From the NCBI GenBank assembly GCA_037951105.1, contig JBAMJV010008457.1:106618-170617 (forward strand): a stretch of 64,000 nt of DNA, written 5' to 3'. Origin of the DNA: Echinarachnius parma (taxonomy: Eukaryota; Echinodermata; Echinoidea; Clypeasteroida; Echinarachniidae). The notes under the pieces are model-generated. The model was not told the origin of the DNA. It searched no databases and worked only from the letters and a program-made list of their open reading frames with translations. Positions 47,172-57,807 of the stretch are shown here, piece by piece (position 1 is the first letter of the stretch; every line of letters begins with the position of its first letter). A program made the translations under genes and the position numbers.

Positions 47172-48042
47172 GAAATTCTGTATGTGACCTCATCTGTCAA
47201 TCACAATTCAATAACTTGGAAGATGAACCATGCAATTTCACCCAGGATGAGTTTGAATACACTTCCAACCCACACAATGTATGCCAGAAAACCTCAACCA
47301 TCATAAGGACAAGAAAAGCATTGATAAGCTATTGGCATCACTGGTTAGCTTACAATAGATGGAAAAGGTACAAAAAGAATATGCCCGCAATAGCACGTCT
47401 TGCATGCTTCCATACAATAGCTTGTCAGTGCCTGTCTTGTCATAATGATGGTTGGGCTTTTCTCACATAGCAACTGCTATTGACATTGACAGTGTGTTAG
47501 AGCCTTTTCACATTGGCGAAAATGCGTGATTTCAATCATGATTTGAGTTATTTTTCACTCCAATTACGTTTTTTTTTATTCAACTCAAATAATGGTCCAG
47601 AGGTGTTTTCAAATCATGATTCACTCAAATCAAAGTGTGAATCGGCAGTGTGAACGACTTGACCTCCAAAACATGACTTGGGAGGCGGAGCTTACGTGAC
47701 CTTACATGCACTTCCACCATCAAACGGGGCGCTCTTCGCTTCGAATGCAGTCATGCAGTGGAGTACTAGTGTTCTAGTACTAGTGTACTAGTGTACTAGT
47801 GTTCTAGTGATTGTAATCACAGTTGTGTTTTCGTAGTGTAAAAGCAAGGCAACAGAATCACCGTGATTGTAAACATATCTCCATTCATGATTGCAATTAC
47901 CCGTGTGAAAACGTTCTCAGTTGGTAGTGTATTCGATCATGTGATATTATTGTGACCAGGCGCTCAGCTTAAGTGAAGGTGCATTGTTCATCTTATAGGT
48001 AACTGAGTTGTGATTGACAGATGAGGTCACAAGCAGAATTTC
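47172..48042. mobile_element. Foldback related to the one at 17122, with a nested MITE
   Basis: Ends GTGACCTCATCTGTCAATCA and TGATTGACAGATGAGGTCAC are inverse. The loop is related to 17204-17343 (CATAGCAACTGCTATTG). A second element with GAGCCTTTTCACA/TGTGAAAACGTTCTC ends (47509-47918) splits it and contains a CTAGTGTA-type repeat near 47766-47810. Confidence 0.75.
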
Positions 48043-48604
48043 ATTCTGGAGACATTTTTGTGGGCGTTCCCAATTCGAATTTACAAGTTGATATCTTGTT
48101 TTATTGACTTTTCCATTGAATTTTTGTTAATTGTAATTGTAATTGTAATCCTCGTGAAAAACTATCACTGATAGGCTTACACGTGTTTTAATGTGATGTC
48201 AATGACATATAACCGTTAAGGCTGATTTTGTCGTAACATTAAATTGAAATCGCCTCTGATTGACTTTTTGTTCACAAAACATTTCTAATTGCATTGTCAA
48301 ATTCGCTGCTGATTATCATGTTGGTATTTTTACGTTTGTAACTTATAGCACCTGAATAAAATTGACATACAAGTGTGTTATTCAGCAATTCACTTTATCC
48401 ACACTTGCTGCTCTCAATTCTAGTGCAGTAAATGTGTACTTGGCAGGAATGTATTTCTTGAAATACTTGACGCTGCTCGGCTAAAGCCAAGTTAATAATG
48501 TTCCAAACTGTTCGAGACATAAAGAGGGCCACCAGGCCAAAATTAAAAAAGAAAAAAAAGAAAAGAAAACATAAATAAAAAATATATAGTTTAATCTTTT
48601 GGAA

Positions 48605-49225
48605 AAGTTGTGTGATATGAAAACTTTGCAAAGGGTTGTGTTATAATTATTCGTATACAAAGCGATTGTTGTCGACTACTTACGGAACCATTAAGGCCTA
48701 GCTCATGGTTCTGTAAGCACACATCGCTTGCGAGTGCGCCAATCATATTCACGCATACGTTAGGACACAATTAAATGCAGACCCATGAATAAGTGTTGTA
48801 GGTTGGTGATGCTTTCTTTTCGAATTAAACATTTTTTTCTAGAAACCATATACTTGTTTAGCTTTTTCGCGATATCGACTACTGATTATGTTACATTCTT
48901 TTTAAAAATATTATTTTCTTTTAAAATAATAATCTTATAAATGGAAGGTATAAGTTTCAGTAGTCTTTTCCACCAAGAAAAAAAAAACACATTATATTAT
49001 TACAAAACGAACCACCATGTGTTTATTGGTCTGCAGAAGAAGACTACCGTTTGTCTTGAACAAACGCATCGTCCGTGATTCTATTGTCTTCTAACGTATG
49101 TCATATGAATTTAGCTTACTCGCAGATGTTCGGCGGATACAGAAATATGAGGACTTTGGGTTCGGTAAGTTTAGTTGTGGTATTTAATTGTATTACTTGT
49201 TAATTACATAACCTTTTCCAACGTG
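48605..49225. mobile_element. Conserved intronic foldback element, unit 1 copy
   Basis: CGGAACCATTAAGGCC and ATCGTCCGTGATT-inverse arms as in the other units; the most diverged copy. Confidence 0.65.
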
Positions 49226-49923
49226 TTAGGCATCTATTTAATATCACACATCATTACTAAAATATATTATTATGTGTTTGTTGTTTGCCTGGTGCTCCTT
49301 TTTAATTGTCCTAAAACGCAATATTACTAAATGGACAATTATTTGTATTATTAGTATCTTGAATAAAATCAACTTATGCCAGGAATGGAATTCCAACATG
49401 TCAAAGTAATAAATATTTCCACCACAAAAACAGCAAAATGCGGCCTAATTTGATATACCCTGTAAATGTTAATTAAACAAGATACAAAGAAATTAAATAT
49501 TTTCATTGAATATAGAAATAATAACTTGAACTTTTCACCTTATAATATTCCTTGTATGTTTGCTTTTACGTTTGATCTCATTTTTAGTATTATGCATGAT
49601 TTATTGAATAAAGAACAGATTTATAATGTGTGTGTTTAGTATAAGTTTTGGCTGTAAATTGTAGACCGACAGTGGTGCGCTTAGAAACAACCGTATTAAG
49701 CGCCTAATACATGTTGTATATTATTATTATTATTATTAACTTGCGATAATTGTTATAAAACTACATGTCGATGATACCTGTAGCATCTACCGCACAAAGT
49801 ATGTAGGACACTTTTAATATTTATATTTACAAGTAACATGCATAATAATAATTCTACAACTGTTTACACATACGCTACATGTTTTCTTTCGATGCGTATT
49901 TGAATTAGTATACATAATCTAAC
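49226..49923. other. AT-rich intron, with an ATT microsatellite near 49722
   Basis: Shares GATGCGTATTTGAATTAGTA with the other units directly downstream of exon A. Nothing else was recognised. Confidence 0.4.
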
Positions 49924-50093
49924 CTGGATCCATTGGTTAGCGTCATTAGTGCTTGCGGTCCAGGCTCCAATGTCTCCATTAGAAGCAGCCACGTTTAACC
50001 GCCCCCGCCTGGCTCCATATGCCGTTCCATACTCGCTTGACGCGGTCAGACTCGAATCAGGGATGGCATAAGTCTCAAGTCCAAGTGGAAAAC
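49924..50093 (-). CDS. F5/8C domain 1, exon A (N-terminal third)
   Basis: The exon encodes GFPLGLETYAIPDSSLTASS followed by EYGTAYGARRGRLN and ends NDANQWIQ, the classic first third of an F5/8C domain (P-L-G-x-E, IPDS, TASS, NDxxQWIQ). It is 170 nt and runs phase 1 to 0, six nt longer than its three paralogues. The extra codons come from a different acceptor, AAATAG|GTTTTC, with a poor pyrimidine tract, and restore the Gly-Phe-Pro found before LGLE in related proteins. It is the first domain, so it follows the signal-peptide exon rather than an EGF exon. The donor is CAG|GTTAGA. The usual first Cys of F5/8C is Gly here. Confidence 0.87.
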
Positions 50094-50124
50094 CTATTTA
50101 AATCACAGCACAGAGCATCAATCT

Positions 50125-50405
50125 GCAAGATACACCTTTCTGCCAACAAAATGATTGAGCGCAGCTAGCTCCGTGAAATACGGCAAAAGGTGTATCTGCA
50201 ACATACGAGTTTTTACCATAATTTGTGTGCCACGAAAGTCATAGACTAGTTTATGGCAAAAGGGTGTATCTGCATGTATCTGCAGATACACCATTTGGTT
50301 TCTATGGTCAAATCATGGCAAAAGGGTGTATCTGCAGAAACACCATTTTGTTTTTATGGACAAATTATGGCAAAATTATGTATCTGCAGGTATATCATAC
50401 AGTTT
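50125..50405. repeat. Minisatellite with palindromic GTGTATCTGCAGATACAC core
   Basis: Copies of GGCAAAAGGGTGTATCTGCA recur every 50-65 bp, each with an inverted ATACACC part and a CATTT-GGTTTCTATGG-like spacer. Confidence 0.75.
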
Positions 50406-50825
50406 TCATGATGTAATTTTTTGAGGAAAAACGGACGGTATCAGATTCTATAATAGTTCCAAATTGATCAATGATCTCAATGAAATAAAAGTGTTTTATT
50501 TATCAGCTGTATATTGTTTTGATATACTATTCATTGTATTAATGAATGCGTTTGTGTGCGTTTGCGTGTGTGGGTATGTGTCTGTGTGTCTGTCTGAGTG
50601 TAACGTCGAGATTGGTCTAGGAGAAACCCATTTGATGTGTTGCTAAATCCATTTCCGATTGTGTTATCCATTTCCTTCTCTTGGGGCTATATAATTACAA
50701 CCTATTTTCACACAACATAATCGTATCTCTCACATCACATCTCATAATCTTGGTACAAATTGAGTGAAACACTAGCTATTAAATGCCTGAATTCCATTTA
50801 ATTGGAAACGTTGTAAAATAACTCA
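50406..50825. other. AT-rich intron 1 sequence, GT-rich near 50545-50600
   Basis: A TGTGTGCG-type tract is visible; nothing else recognised. Confidence 0.4.
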
Positions 50826-51060
50826 TCCATACAAATTGTTGAATTTCAAAATGAAATATGCATAAAACTATGAATATCACATTTATGTAATTTACGTAAA
50901 TTCAAAACATTGTAGGAATGATAATTCATTATTTTCATTTATTTCAATAAACTTCATTAATCACGTCATTTGTTATGAAAAATTTGATTATTTCAGAATA
51001 ATTTGAGGAAATTCATTATCATCATTTAAAACAATGAGTATGAATATTTTATGTAATTCA
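50826..51060 (+). repeat. 235-bp direct repeat, copy 1
   Basis: TTGTTGAATTTCAAAATGAA to ATGTAATTCATGTC, repeated at 51366-51605 with about 15 percent differences by eye. Confidence 0.8.
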
Positions 51061-51345
51061 TGTCAAATTTAGAACGTTTCCATGCAATACAGTGTACAAG
51101 CGAGAATATACATTTCTTGAACAAAAATATATTCTTTCTGGTAAACAATTTTGTTCAAAAGGGCCTCTCAACCTCCATGGTGCTAGTAAACTTTTTAAAC
51201 AAAATTGTCGATGCTACTGAAAATTATTATTTTGTAATGGGAATATTTACTGATCTGTCAAAGGCCTTCGATACCATGAATCATGAAATCCTCATTGCTA
51301 AGCTATATAACTACGGCCTTCGTTGCATAACTCACAAATAGTTTT
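51060..51345 (+). pseudogene. RT fragment between the direct repeats
   Basis: An open frame of 93 codons includes FTDLSKAFDTMNHEILIAKL and YNYGLR, which match RT motif A of CR1/Jockey-type LINEs. It is on the opposite strand to the neighbouring LINE and has no other RT motif. Confidence 0.7.
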
Positions 51346-51365
51346 CTAGTTAATAAATTCATCAA

Positions 51366-51605
51366 TGCAAAGTATTGTTGAATTTCAAAATAGAATGTGC
51401 ATAAACGTATGAATATCACATTTATGTAATTCACATAAATTCAGAACAGTGTAGGAATGATCACTGTTTTTCATTTATTTCAATAAACTTCATTAATTAC
51501 GTCATTTGTTATGATAGATTGGATGATTTCAGAACAATTTGAAGACATTCACTATCATTTCAAACAATGACTATGAATATTTTATGTAATTCATGTAAAA
51601 ATTTA
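51366..51605 (+). repeat. 235-bp direct repeat, copy 2
   Basis: Second copy; together they flank the RT fragment like long terminal repeats, but no LTR-type TG...CA ends or primer site are visible. Confidence 0.75.
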
Positions 51606-52125
51606 GGACATTTAAGATTTAAGAATGATTGTTGTTGCCATGCAATAATTTCAATTCATTTCCGTCATCACATGCCATTGACGGATTGAAAGACAATTAT
51701 GATTGCTGCAGCTTTTCAGAATACTTCAAGCAGATTTTCATAAAAGATGATTTTAAACTATGATGGACACTTTTGTATGTTTTGTAATGAATATTAATTA
51801 TCAATTATTGATCCTTGAGGTACCCCGCATTTGATTTCCTGGTAATTTTATTTTTCATTAGCAATAGAATCAAATTGTTGACGATGTAACAAATAACTTT
51901 TAAAAAGATCTAAACGAATTCCTCTTATTCCATATTGATATAATTTCACCAGCATATGATGGTCTAGCGTATCAAATGCCTTACTAAGGTCTAAAAACAA
52001 TCCGAGCATAACTTCATTATTATCTATTGCTGAGGCTACCTTATGAATAAAATCAATTATTGCACATGAAGTAGAATGTCCAGCTCTAGAACAATACTGA
52101 TTATTATTAATAATATTGCACCTCG

Positions 52126-52284
52126 TTAACCCTACGAAGGCCGGGGGGAGGGGGGGGCATAATGGCCCCCCACCCCTCCGCGATTTTTACATGATACATG
52201 ATGGTGTCCCCGTAATACACACTTTTAACAGTGTGTGTTTAGTTTTATATCAGGTGTAATATAATGGTTGTATTAGGTCCCCAC
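52126..52284. mobile_element. Partial TTAACCC-family element
   Basis: Starts TTAACCCTACGAAGGCCGG and has G/C runs; it stops where the next complete element begins. Confidence 0.55.
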
Positions 52285-53027
52285 TTAACCCTAAAAAAGC
52301 CGGGGGGGCCATAATGCCCCCCCCCCCCTCCACGATATTTTTATTGCTCCAAAACACGGTAAGATGACGCGCCGCTGCTTGGTGACTTTTTTTTTTTGGG
52401 TCTTGCGCATATTTTAAAACAAAAAATTCGAAAATCGAACTGACCGTTACGAAGTCACGTGACCTTTTGTCTATGCATGTCAGCCCGAAAATCGCTCAAT
52501 TTCGTGATTTGTGTACAAAACATATGGAAATATCAGTTTTCGTACAAGGAGGTATATCATTGATTATTTGGTCTTGTTTACATTTTATATGTTTGTTTTG
52601 GGGTTGAATTAGAGTAAGAAATAAAATAAACAACAAAAACAAAGAAATACATAAGAAATTATAAAAACAATAGAAAAATAAAGAAGAACCTGGCTCTTCC
52701 AATTTTGTTGTCGTATTATTATTCAAAATGCTCTAAAGAATATATCTAGTGAAAACCAGAGTTTAATTATGAAGAATATATTATTTATGGGTAAAAATAT
52801 GAATTTTATGACCTTATTTGCATAAATTACCATAAATATGCAAATTAATGAATTTTTCAATTTTTTGTTTGTTTGTATTCTATACACTTCACTCAAAATG
52901 CGTGCAAATTTTCACGGCGATCGGCCCCCCCACGGCCGAGATCTTAAGGGGGGGGGGGGGGGTGCATAATCCCCCCCCCCCCCCAGGCGTAGGAAGACCT
53001 CAAATAGCACGGCCTTTTTAGGGTTAA
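52285..53027. mobile_element. TTAACCC-family MITE, complete
   Basis: CCCTAAAAAAGCCG and CGGCCTTTTTAGGG are inverse ends flanked by TTAA. The body has long G and C runs and GAAGTCACGTGACCTTTTG. It interrupts the LINE. Confidence 0.8.
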
Positions 53028-54257
53028 AAAAAGCAATTATAATCTATTATACATACATTTTTCTAACATTTAAAAAAAAAAATGTTAAAACGGATATAGG
53101 GCGATAATTATACATTATTTCAGACATTCCATTTTTAAAAACAGGTAGGCTATCACTTTTGCGATTTTCATTTTATCTGGAAATATTCCTTCAAGACACT
53201 GATTAAACATTGCACATAAATTATTGCTTATACATTAAATACATCTTTTCACAATTTTAACATCAACATCATCATATCCAGCACTTGTATTATTTTTCAA
53301 TTTTTTAACAATATCTATCATTTCTGAACTAGTTACAGGTTTAAATTAAAAAAAAGACTTGTCATTCACATCAATATACCTAATATACTCCCGATCATCA
53401 AAACCATTTACAATTCAGATTATACCCCACATCTACAAAATATTCATTAAAACTATTGGAAATATCATTTTGTTTTATCAATTATCACTATATCATTTTT
53501 CTTAATCTCTTGAAAGTTGGTCATCTTAAATTTTTTCCCATTGCTTTATTAATAATATCCCATGTTTTCTTCATATTTCCCATAGAGTCTTCAACATTTT
53601 TCTTTAAATATTTCCTTTTTTCAATCTTAATCATATTATTCAATTTATTACGAATTTTTCTATATGCTTATTTTCTATAATCATTTGAATTTTGTATATA
53701 CAATATATATAATCTACATTTCTTCTTACTCAACTTTATAATTTCATTTGTAATCCAAGGGTTATTTTTACGCTCATATTTCATACGAACTAATTTCACA
53801 GGGAAACACAAATCATACAATTTCATGAATCTAAATGCAAAGCTATTATAACTACTATTCACATCACTAGATAAATACCGTTTAGTTGAGTACAGCAATT
53901 GCAAATACATTATAATATTATTTTCATTTATATCGCGTTTATAAAAGTCAGTTTCAGGGATATTTTTTCGAATATCAGTATCACAAATACAATATACCGG
54001 GAAGTGGTCAGAAATGTCAGTTAATAATATACTAGAGTAAATATGGCAAGAGTCATTTGTAATAATATTATCTAATAACGATAAGGACCTGTCAGTAACA
54101 CGAGTCGGTTCATTTATCAAAGGAATCATTATCAAAGAATGTAACATTAAAATGGATTTAAAAAAAATCGTTAACATATTGCACCTTCCCAACATTTAAA
54201 AAATCAATATTAGAATCGCCCATTAAATAGAATAATTTCTTTTCCACATTTACAATA

Positions 54258-54790
54258 TTAAAGGGGTAGTACAGTTTTGGTAAGGCTGAACTTTAGTAAC
54301 CAACCCTGGACAGTTACTTGATAAACTAATGGTTATAACTCCACCATGCTCGAAAGGTATACAAAATTACAAACGACTTAATAAAACGCCTGTTATCATT
54401 CAAAAAGAGCCATTTAAACACAAGAGGACGCTTTTCTAAAAAGGCATTGGTTTCAACCATTTTCATACAAAATTAGTGGAATGATGATTAGATAGAGAGA
54501 TCATCAACAACTATTCAAAAAATGATTTTGAAATTTTTTTTAAAAGTGCAAGCATTTTAAAAATATTTTGTTGAAAAAAAATCATCTAATTATTTGGGCC
54601 CCAAATAATTATCAGATCAAATAGATTTATTGATATTCCAGCCGTTTCTGGGTCGATTTTAACCAAATAAAGTTTATTCTGCCATTAAAATTGCATGTTC
54701 TCCCAATTCCGACACTCAGATTTTGATTACCTCACAACAAAATTGTGATGTGCAGCGCCCTCTCTACCAAAACTAAACTGCCCCTTTAAA
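54258..54790. mobile_element. GGGGTAG MITE, complete, inside the LINE
   Basis: TTAAAGGGGTAGTACAGTTT at the left and AAACTGCCCCTTTAAA at the right, with GAGGACGC and GCGCCCTCTCTACC inside. It falls between endonuclease N- and C-terminal parts. Confidence 0.85.
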
Positions 54791-55233
54791 AACATTATCG
54801 AGATATATTAAAAAATCATCCACTGGTTGGCTGGGTGGCCTATACATAACACATATTAATTTGTTTAAAATGTTCCATTTCAATAAAAAAAAAAAATTCT
54901 AAAAATGATTCATTAATATCCAAATCAGTGCGGCGTTTAAAATTAATGTCCTTACAAATACAAATACAACACCTCCTCCACGTCCAAGTCTTCTATTATT
55001 TCCCACAAATTCATAATTGTCTAAATCGCGCAGAGAATATTGCGAATTTTCATCCCTTAGCCATGTTTCTGAAACACCAATGATTGAAACTTGCATACGT
55101 TATGACATCATAGGAACAGACAATGCATCAAAATTATGTTGGAGACTTCTACAATTGATAATGATAATTTGTTATTGACATCATTATCAGGCAATTTCTG
55201 TGATACAAATGTATTGAACTCATCTGGTGTAAC

Positions 55234-55630
55234 TGAGTGAAGTTATCCCGTTGGAATCCCAATTTTCTTTGCTCACTTTTAATCACAATATATTCTTGGT
55301 CAGTTTCTCTATATGTTTGAATTAATTATTATAAAAAGCTGTATCGCCTCGGCGATCCCTCGCATTTATCCCCAAGTTGATTTTAATCCGCTTCGGGTTT
55401 ATGTCAGGTTTATAAAGCTTCTGACTACTTGAGCAAAGTTGAATTAAGGGGTTTCTGGGAAGAACGCTGTCGTAGGGTTTTCTATAGCTCAGTCGGTAGA
55501 GCACCGGTCTAGCAATCCGGAGGTCTCGGGTTCGAATCCCGTTGGAATCCCATTTTTCTTTGCTCACTTTTAATCACAATATATTCTTGGTCAGTTTCTC
55601 TATATGTTTGAATTAATTGAGTGAAGTTAT
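55234..55630 (+). mobile_element. tRNA-derived SINE, dimer-like, with 13-bp target duplication
   Basis: TGAGTGAAGTTAT occurs at both edges (55234-55246 and 55618-55630) and interrupts the LINE. Inside, the end of a tRNA-like head plus tail (CCCGTTGGAATCCCA then TTTCTTTGCTCACTTTTAAT) occurs at the left, and a complete head plus the same tail at the right. Confidence 0.9.
55475..55552 (+). ncRNA. tRNA-like SINE head with A and B boxes (not a functional tRNA)
   Basis: TAGCTCAGTCGGTAGAGC forms a good D arm/A box and GGTTCGAATCC a B box; the anticodon loop CTAGCAA would read AGC. The acceptor ends do not pair well (TTTTCTA against TTGGAAT), so this is a SINE promoter rather than a tRNA gene. The reverse strand gives the RTRDL-type spurious protein typical of such SINEs. 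Confidence 0.85.
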
Positions 55631-55890
55631 TAGTACTTTGAGGATCTGATGGTGACAACAATTCTCTCAAGGTTGATACATATACATGTTTTTCATTGAG
55701 CCATTGTACAAATCGAGCACGACAAGACATTACAAAAACACACAAATCAAAGGAATATGAATTATACACTTAAAACAAAGTAATACAAAACAAAATAAGT
55801 ATGTACAAAATGTATAAAAGAACTTTAATGGATAAAACGTAAAAAAAGGTATTGTATGTCTAGAGTATATTATAATGGTAGCAGATGTAT

Positions 55891-56472
55891 AATTAAAGGG
55901 TTAGTTTCCCCAAGTACTAAATGTGGATTAAATGAAAGGAGAACAATTTAAGAAGCCCAATAGTGAAAGTTTGAGCAAATTTAGAATTTCAATTAAAAAG
56001 TTATGATTCCGGTAAGTTTTGTTTGCCGCCCTCTCTAGATGGCAATTTGCCAAGGTCTCTGATGCCATAGTAGAACAACCTTCACCTGACTTTGTACACA
56101 TACTTGTAATATTTTTAAATTTTTCTTGGATTTCACTGGACCAGTTGAGGAAGTTTTACATTAAATGCATGCCCATTTACCTCTTCTCTAACATATCTGA
56201 GAATGAGAGTAGATGGACGATGCTTTTTCATGAAAAGTGACGTTTTGTGAAGTTTTGTTGTACAGTTCCAATGGGAGTTGTTCATCTGTGACATCACAGA
56301 TTTGGCAAAGAGCCGATTATAAGGGCAGCAAACAATATTTTGATCAAAACTTTGAAAAATCATAATTCTTGATTGGATTACCAAAATCTGTTCAAATGTA
56401 TCTAAAAGGTATCTAAAATTGTTCCCTTTTCACCCAACCTGCTTAAAAGCTTGTAGACACTTCCCCTTTAAC
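55891..56472. mobile_element. MITE between LINE ORF1 and ORF2
   Basis: TTAAAGGGTTAGTTTCCCC at the left and CACTTCCCCTTTAA at the right are roughly inverse; GCCGCCCTCTCTAGA lies inside. No coding. Confidence 0.6.
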
Positions 56473-56499
56473 AATGCAATAATACATTACTGTATACTT

Positions 56500-57226
56500 T
56501 TAAAATAAGGCATACATATTATTCATATTATTGCGAATCTGTTTCCGCACACTCTTACCGTATGATGCCTTCACCGAGACGACGATCCGTCCGTCCATCG
56601 ACCAGGCTGCCTCTACCTTACTGTTCTCTTTCTTGCTGGCGATGAAGGCATCATGTAAGAGAGTGCGATTGGCACCAGTCATGTCCTCGCAGATGCTTAT
56701 CCCGCTTCCTTTAAGATGTTTCCGGTTGACGATCAGCCGCTGTCGATGTTGATATGATCTCAGCTTCACGATGATGGTCGCTGGTTTGGGCCGTGATCCT
56801 GGATGGATTCCTTCTTCGAACGAGGTGACATCGGTCGATGTCTTCCGGCTTTAAGGTGATGCGCAGTTTCTATTGCACAATCTTGCAGACAGTTGTAGTG
56901 GTGTCTTCTTGAGGAGATTCAGGGATACCAAACACCCGGATGCAGTTTCGGCGAGAATATTGTTCCTGGTCATTCAGCTCTGATTGCAGCTTCTTGATGA
57001 GGTTTTGCTGCCCCTCAGAATTTGTCTTCAGGATGGTGTTTTGATGCTCAGTAGAATCGAGCTTTTGTTGTAGCTCAAAGATAAGCCCGTCTTGTTTCTC
57101 CATTCTCTGAATGATGTCATTGTATTAGGCTTCCATTGAATGGGCCACTAGCTCCTTTATTACTTTGAGAATGTCTTCATCCTGGGTGTCCTTGATGAGG
57201 GCCTTTGTTGACCTTGTATCCGGCAT
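56500..57226 (-). pseudogene. LINE ORF1: coiled coil and nucleic-acid-binding C-terminal domain
   Basis: From the ATG at 57226 the frame reads MPDTRSTKALIKDTQDED, meets a stop after VAHSMEA, resumes MEKQDGLIFELQQKL with heptad-like spacing, then EQYSRRNCIRVFGIPE. After another stop, LKPEDIDRCH is followed by a frameshift to SRPKPATIIVKLRSYQHRQR and GISICEDMTGANRTL. This is the coiled-coil/RRM-like/C-terminal-domain order of LINE ORF1 proteins. It lies 5' of the ORF2 fragments, so the element was two-ORF. Confidence 0.85.
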
Positions 57227-57650
57227 GGTGAGTGTGTGAAAGGCAGATCAGATTACAATACAAAGTGTCCACGGGCTATCACTAGACAGCTTATACTACA
57301 CACACAGAATGAAGAGGGTTACTGTGGTAGATACAAACAGTCACTACAAATTGCACACATACAAATCTGTAGATGGGACTGTTACATTAGTAGAGATATA
57401 ACTCCCAGAGTAGTTCAATAATATAAGCCGGCAAATCAAGGCAAGAAACGTCAAATACACAGCATAAAAGTCAAAAATATTAATGTAATGTTTCTCCAGA
57501 CATCCAGTGGAGCATTCAGATACAGTATTACATGTCCCGTACAAAAGAAAAGCAGGTTTTAACAAGAAAAATAGCAGAGCAACATTTCACACTGCCACAC
57601 ACAATGTATCACCTAATTTCACGTATTTCACATATCAATATTGAGAAAGC
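57227..57650 (-). other. Probable LINE 5' leader
   Basis: AT-rich sequence upstream of ORF1, with no match elsewhere in the window. Its outer boundary is uncertain. Confidence 0.4.
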
Positions 57651-57807
57651 TCCTTTTGAATGATAACAGGCTTTTCACTTAGTCATTTGTAATGTTGTAT
57701 TCCTTTCGAGCATGGCGGATTTTTAACTATTAGTTTGTAATATGTGCAGGCTTCGGTTACTATATTTTATTTAAAATGGTTGAAACCGATACTACAGAGC
57801 GTGTAAA
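57651..57807. mobile_element. GGGGTAG-like MITE fragment
   Basis: CTCCTTTTGAATGATAACAG and TCCTTTCGAGCATGGCGG are family inner motifs. Confidence 0.5.

Larger units (their letters stand above)
43677..48220. mobile_element. 4.5-kb insertion in unit 1 containing a large palindrome
   Basis: Unit 2 reads continuously across this place (GTTTCTTAAAGTTGATTATG at about 31825). In unit 1 the left half stops at GTTTCTTAAAG and resumes at CTGATTTTGTCGTAACATT near 48222. Everything between is extra: the palindrome, two TTAACCC MITEs and a foldback. Confidence 0.8.
51800..55890 (-). pseudogene. CR1-like LINE ORF2, dispersed by nested insertions
   Basis: Endonuclease start at 54899-55096 (SIIGVSETWLRDENSQYSLR, then GGGVVF), endonuclease end and linker at 53668-54195 (NEPTRVTDRSLSLLDNII, DISDHFPVYCI, NPWITNEIIK), RT start at 53028-53400 (NNTSAGYDDVDVKIVK), and RT motif A at about 51900-52125 (FLDLSKAFDTLDH, YQYGIRGIRLDLFKSY). 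It is split by two MITE groups and a SINE and has several stops. A different subfamily from copies 1-3. Confidence 0.85.

Noticed and set aside
50125..50405. CRISPR-like array
   Set aside because: Spacing is irregular, spacers are similar to each other and the context is animal DNA; it is a minisatellite.
50545..50600. GT-rich tract as a splice or regulatory element
   Set aside because: It is a simple sequence in a long intron with no paired feature.
55475..55552. Functional tRNA gene (anticodon AGC)
   Set aside because: The acceptor stem does not pair and it is inside a SINE with target duplications.
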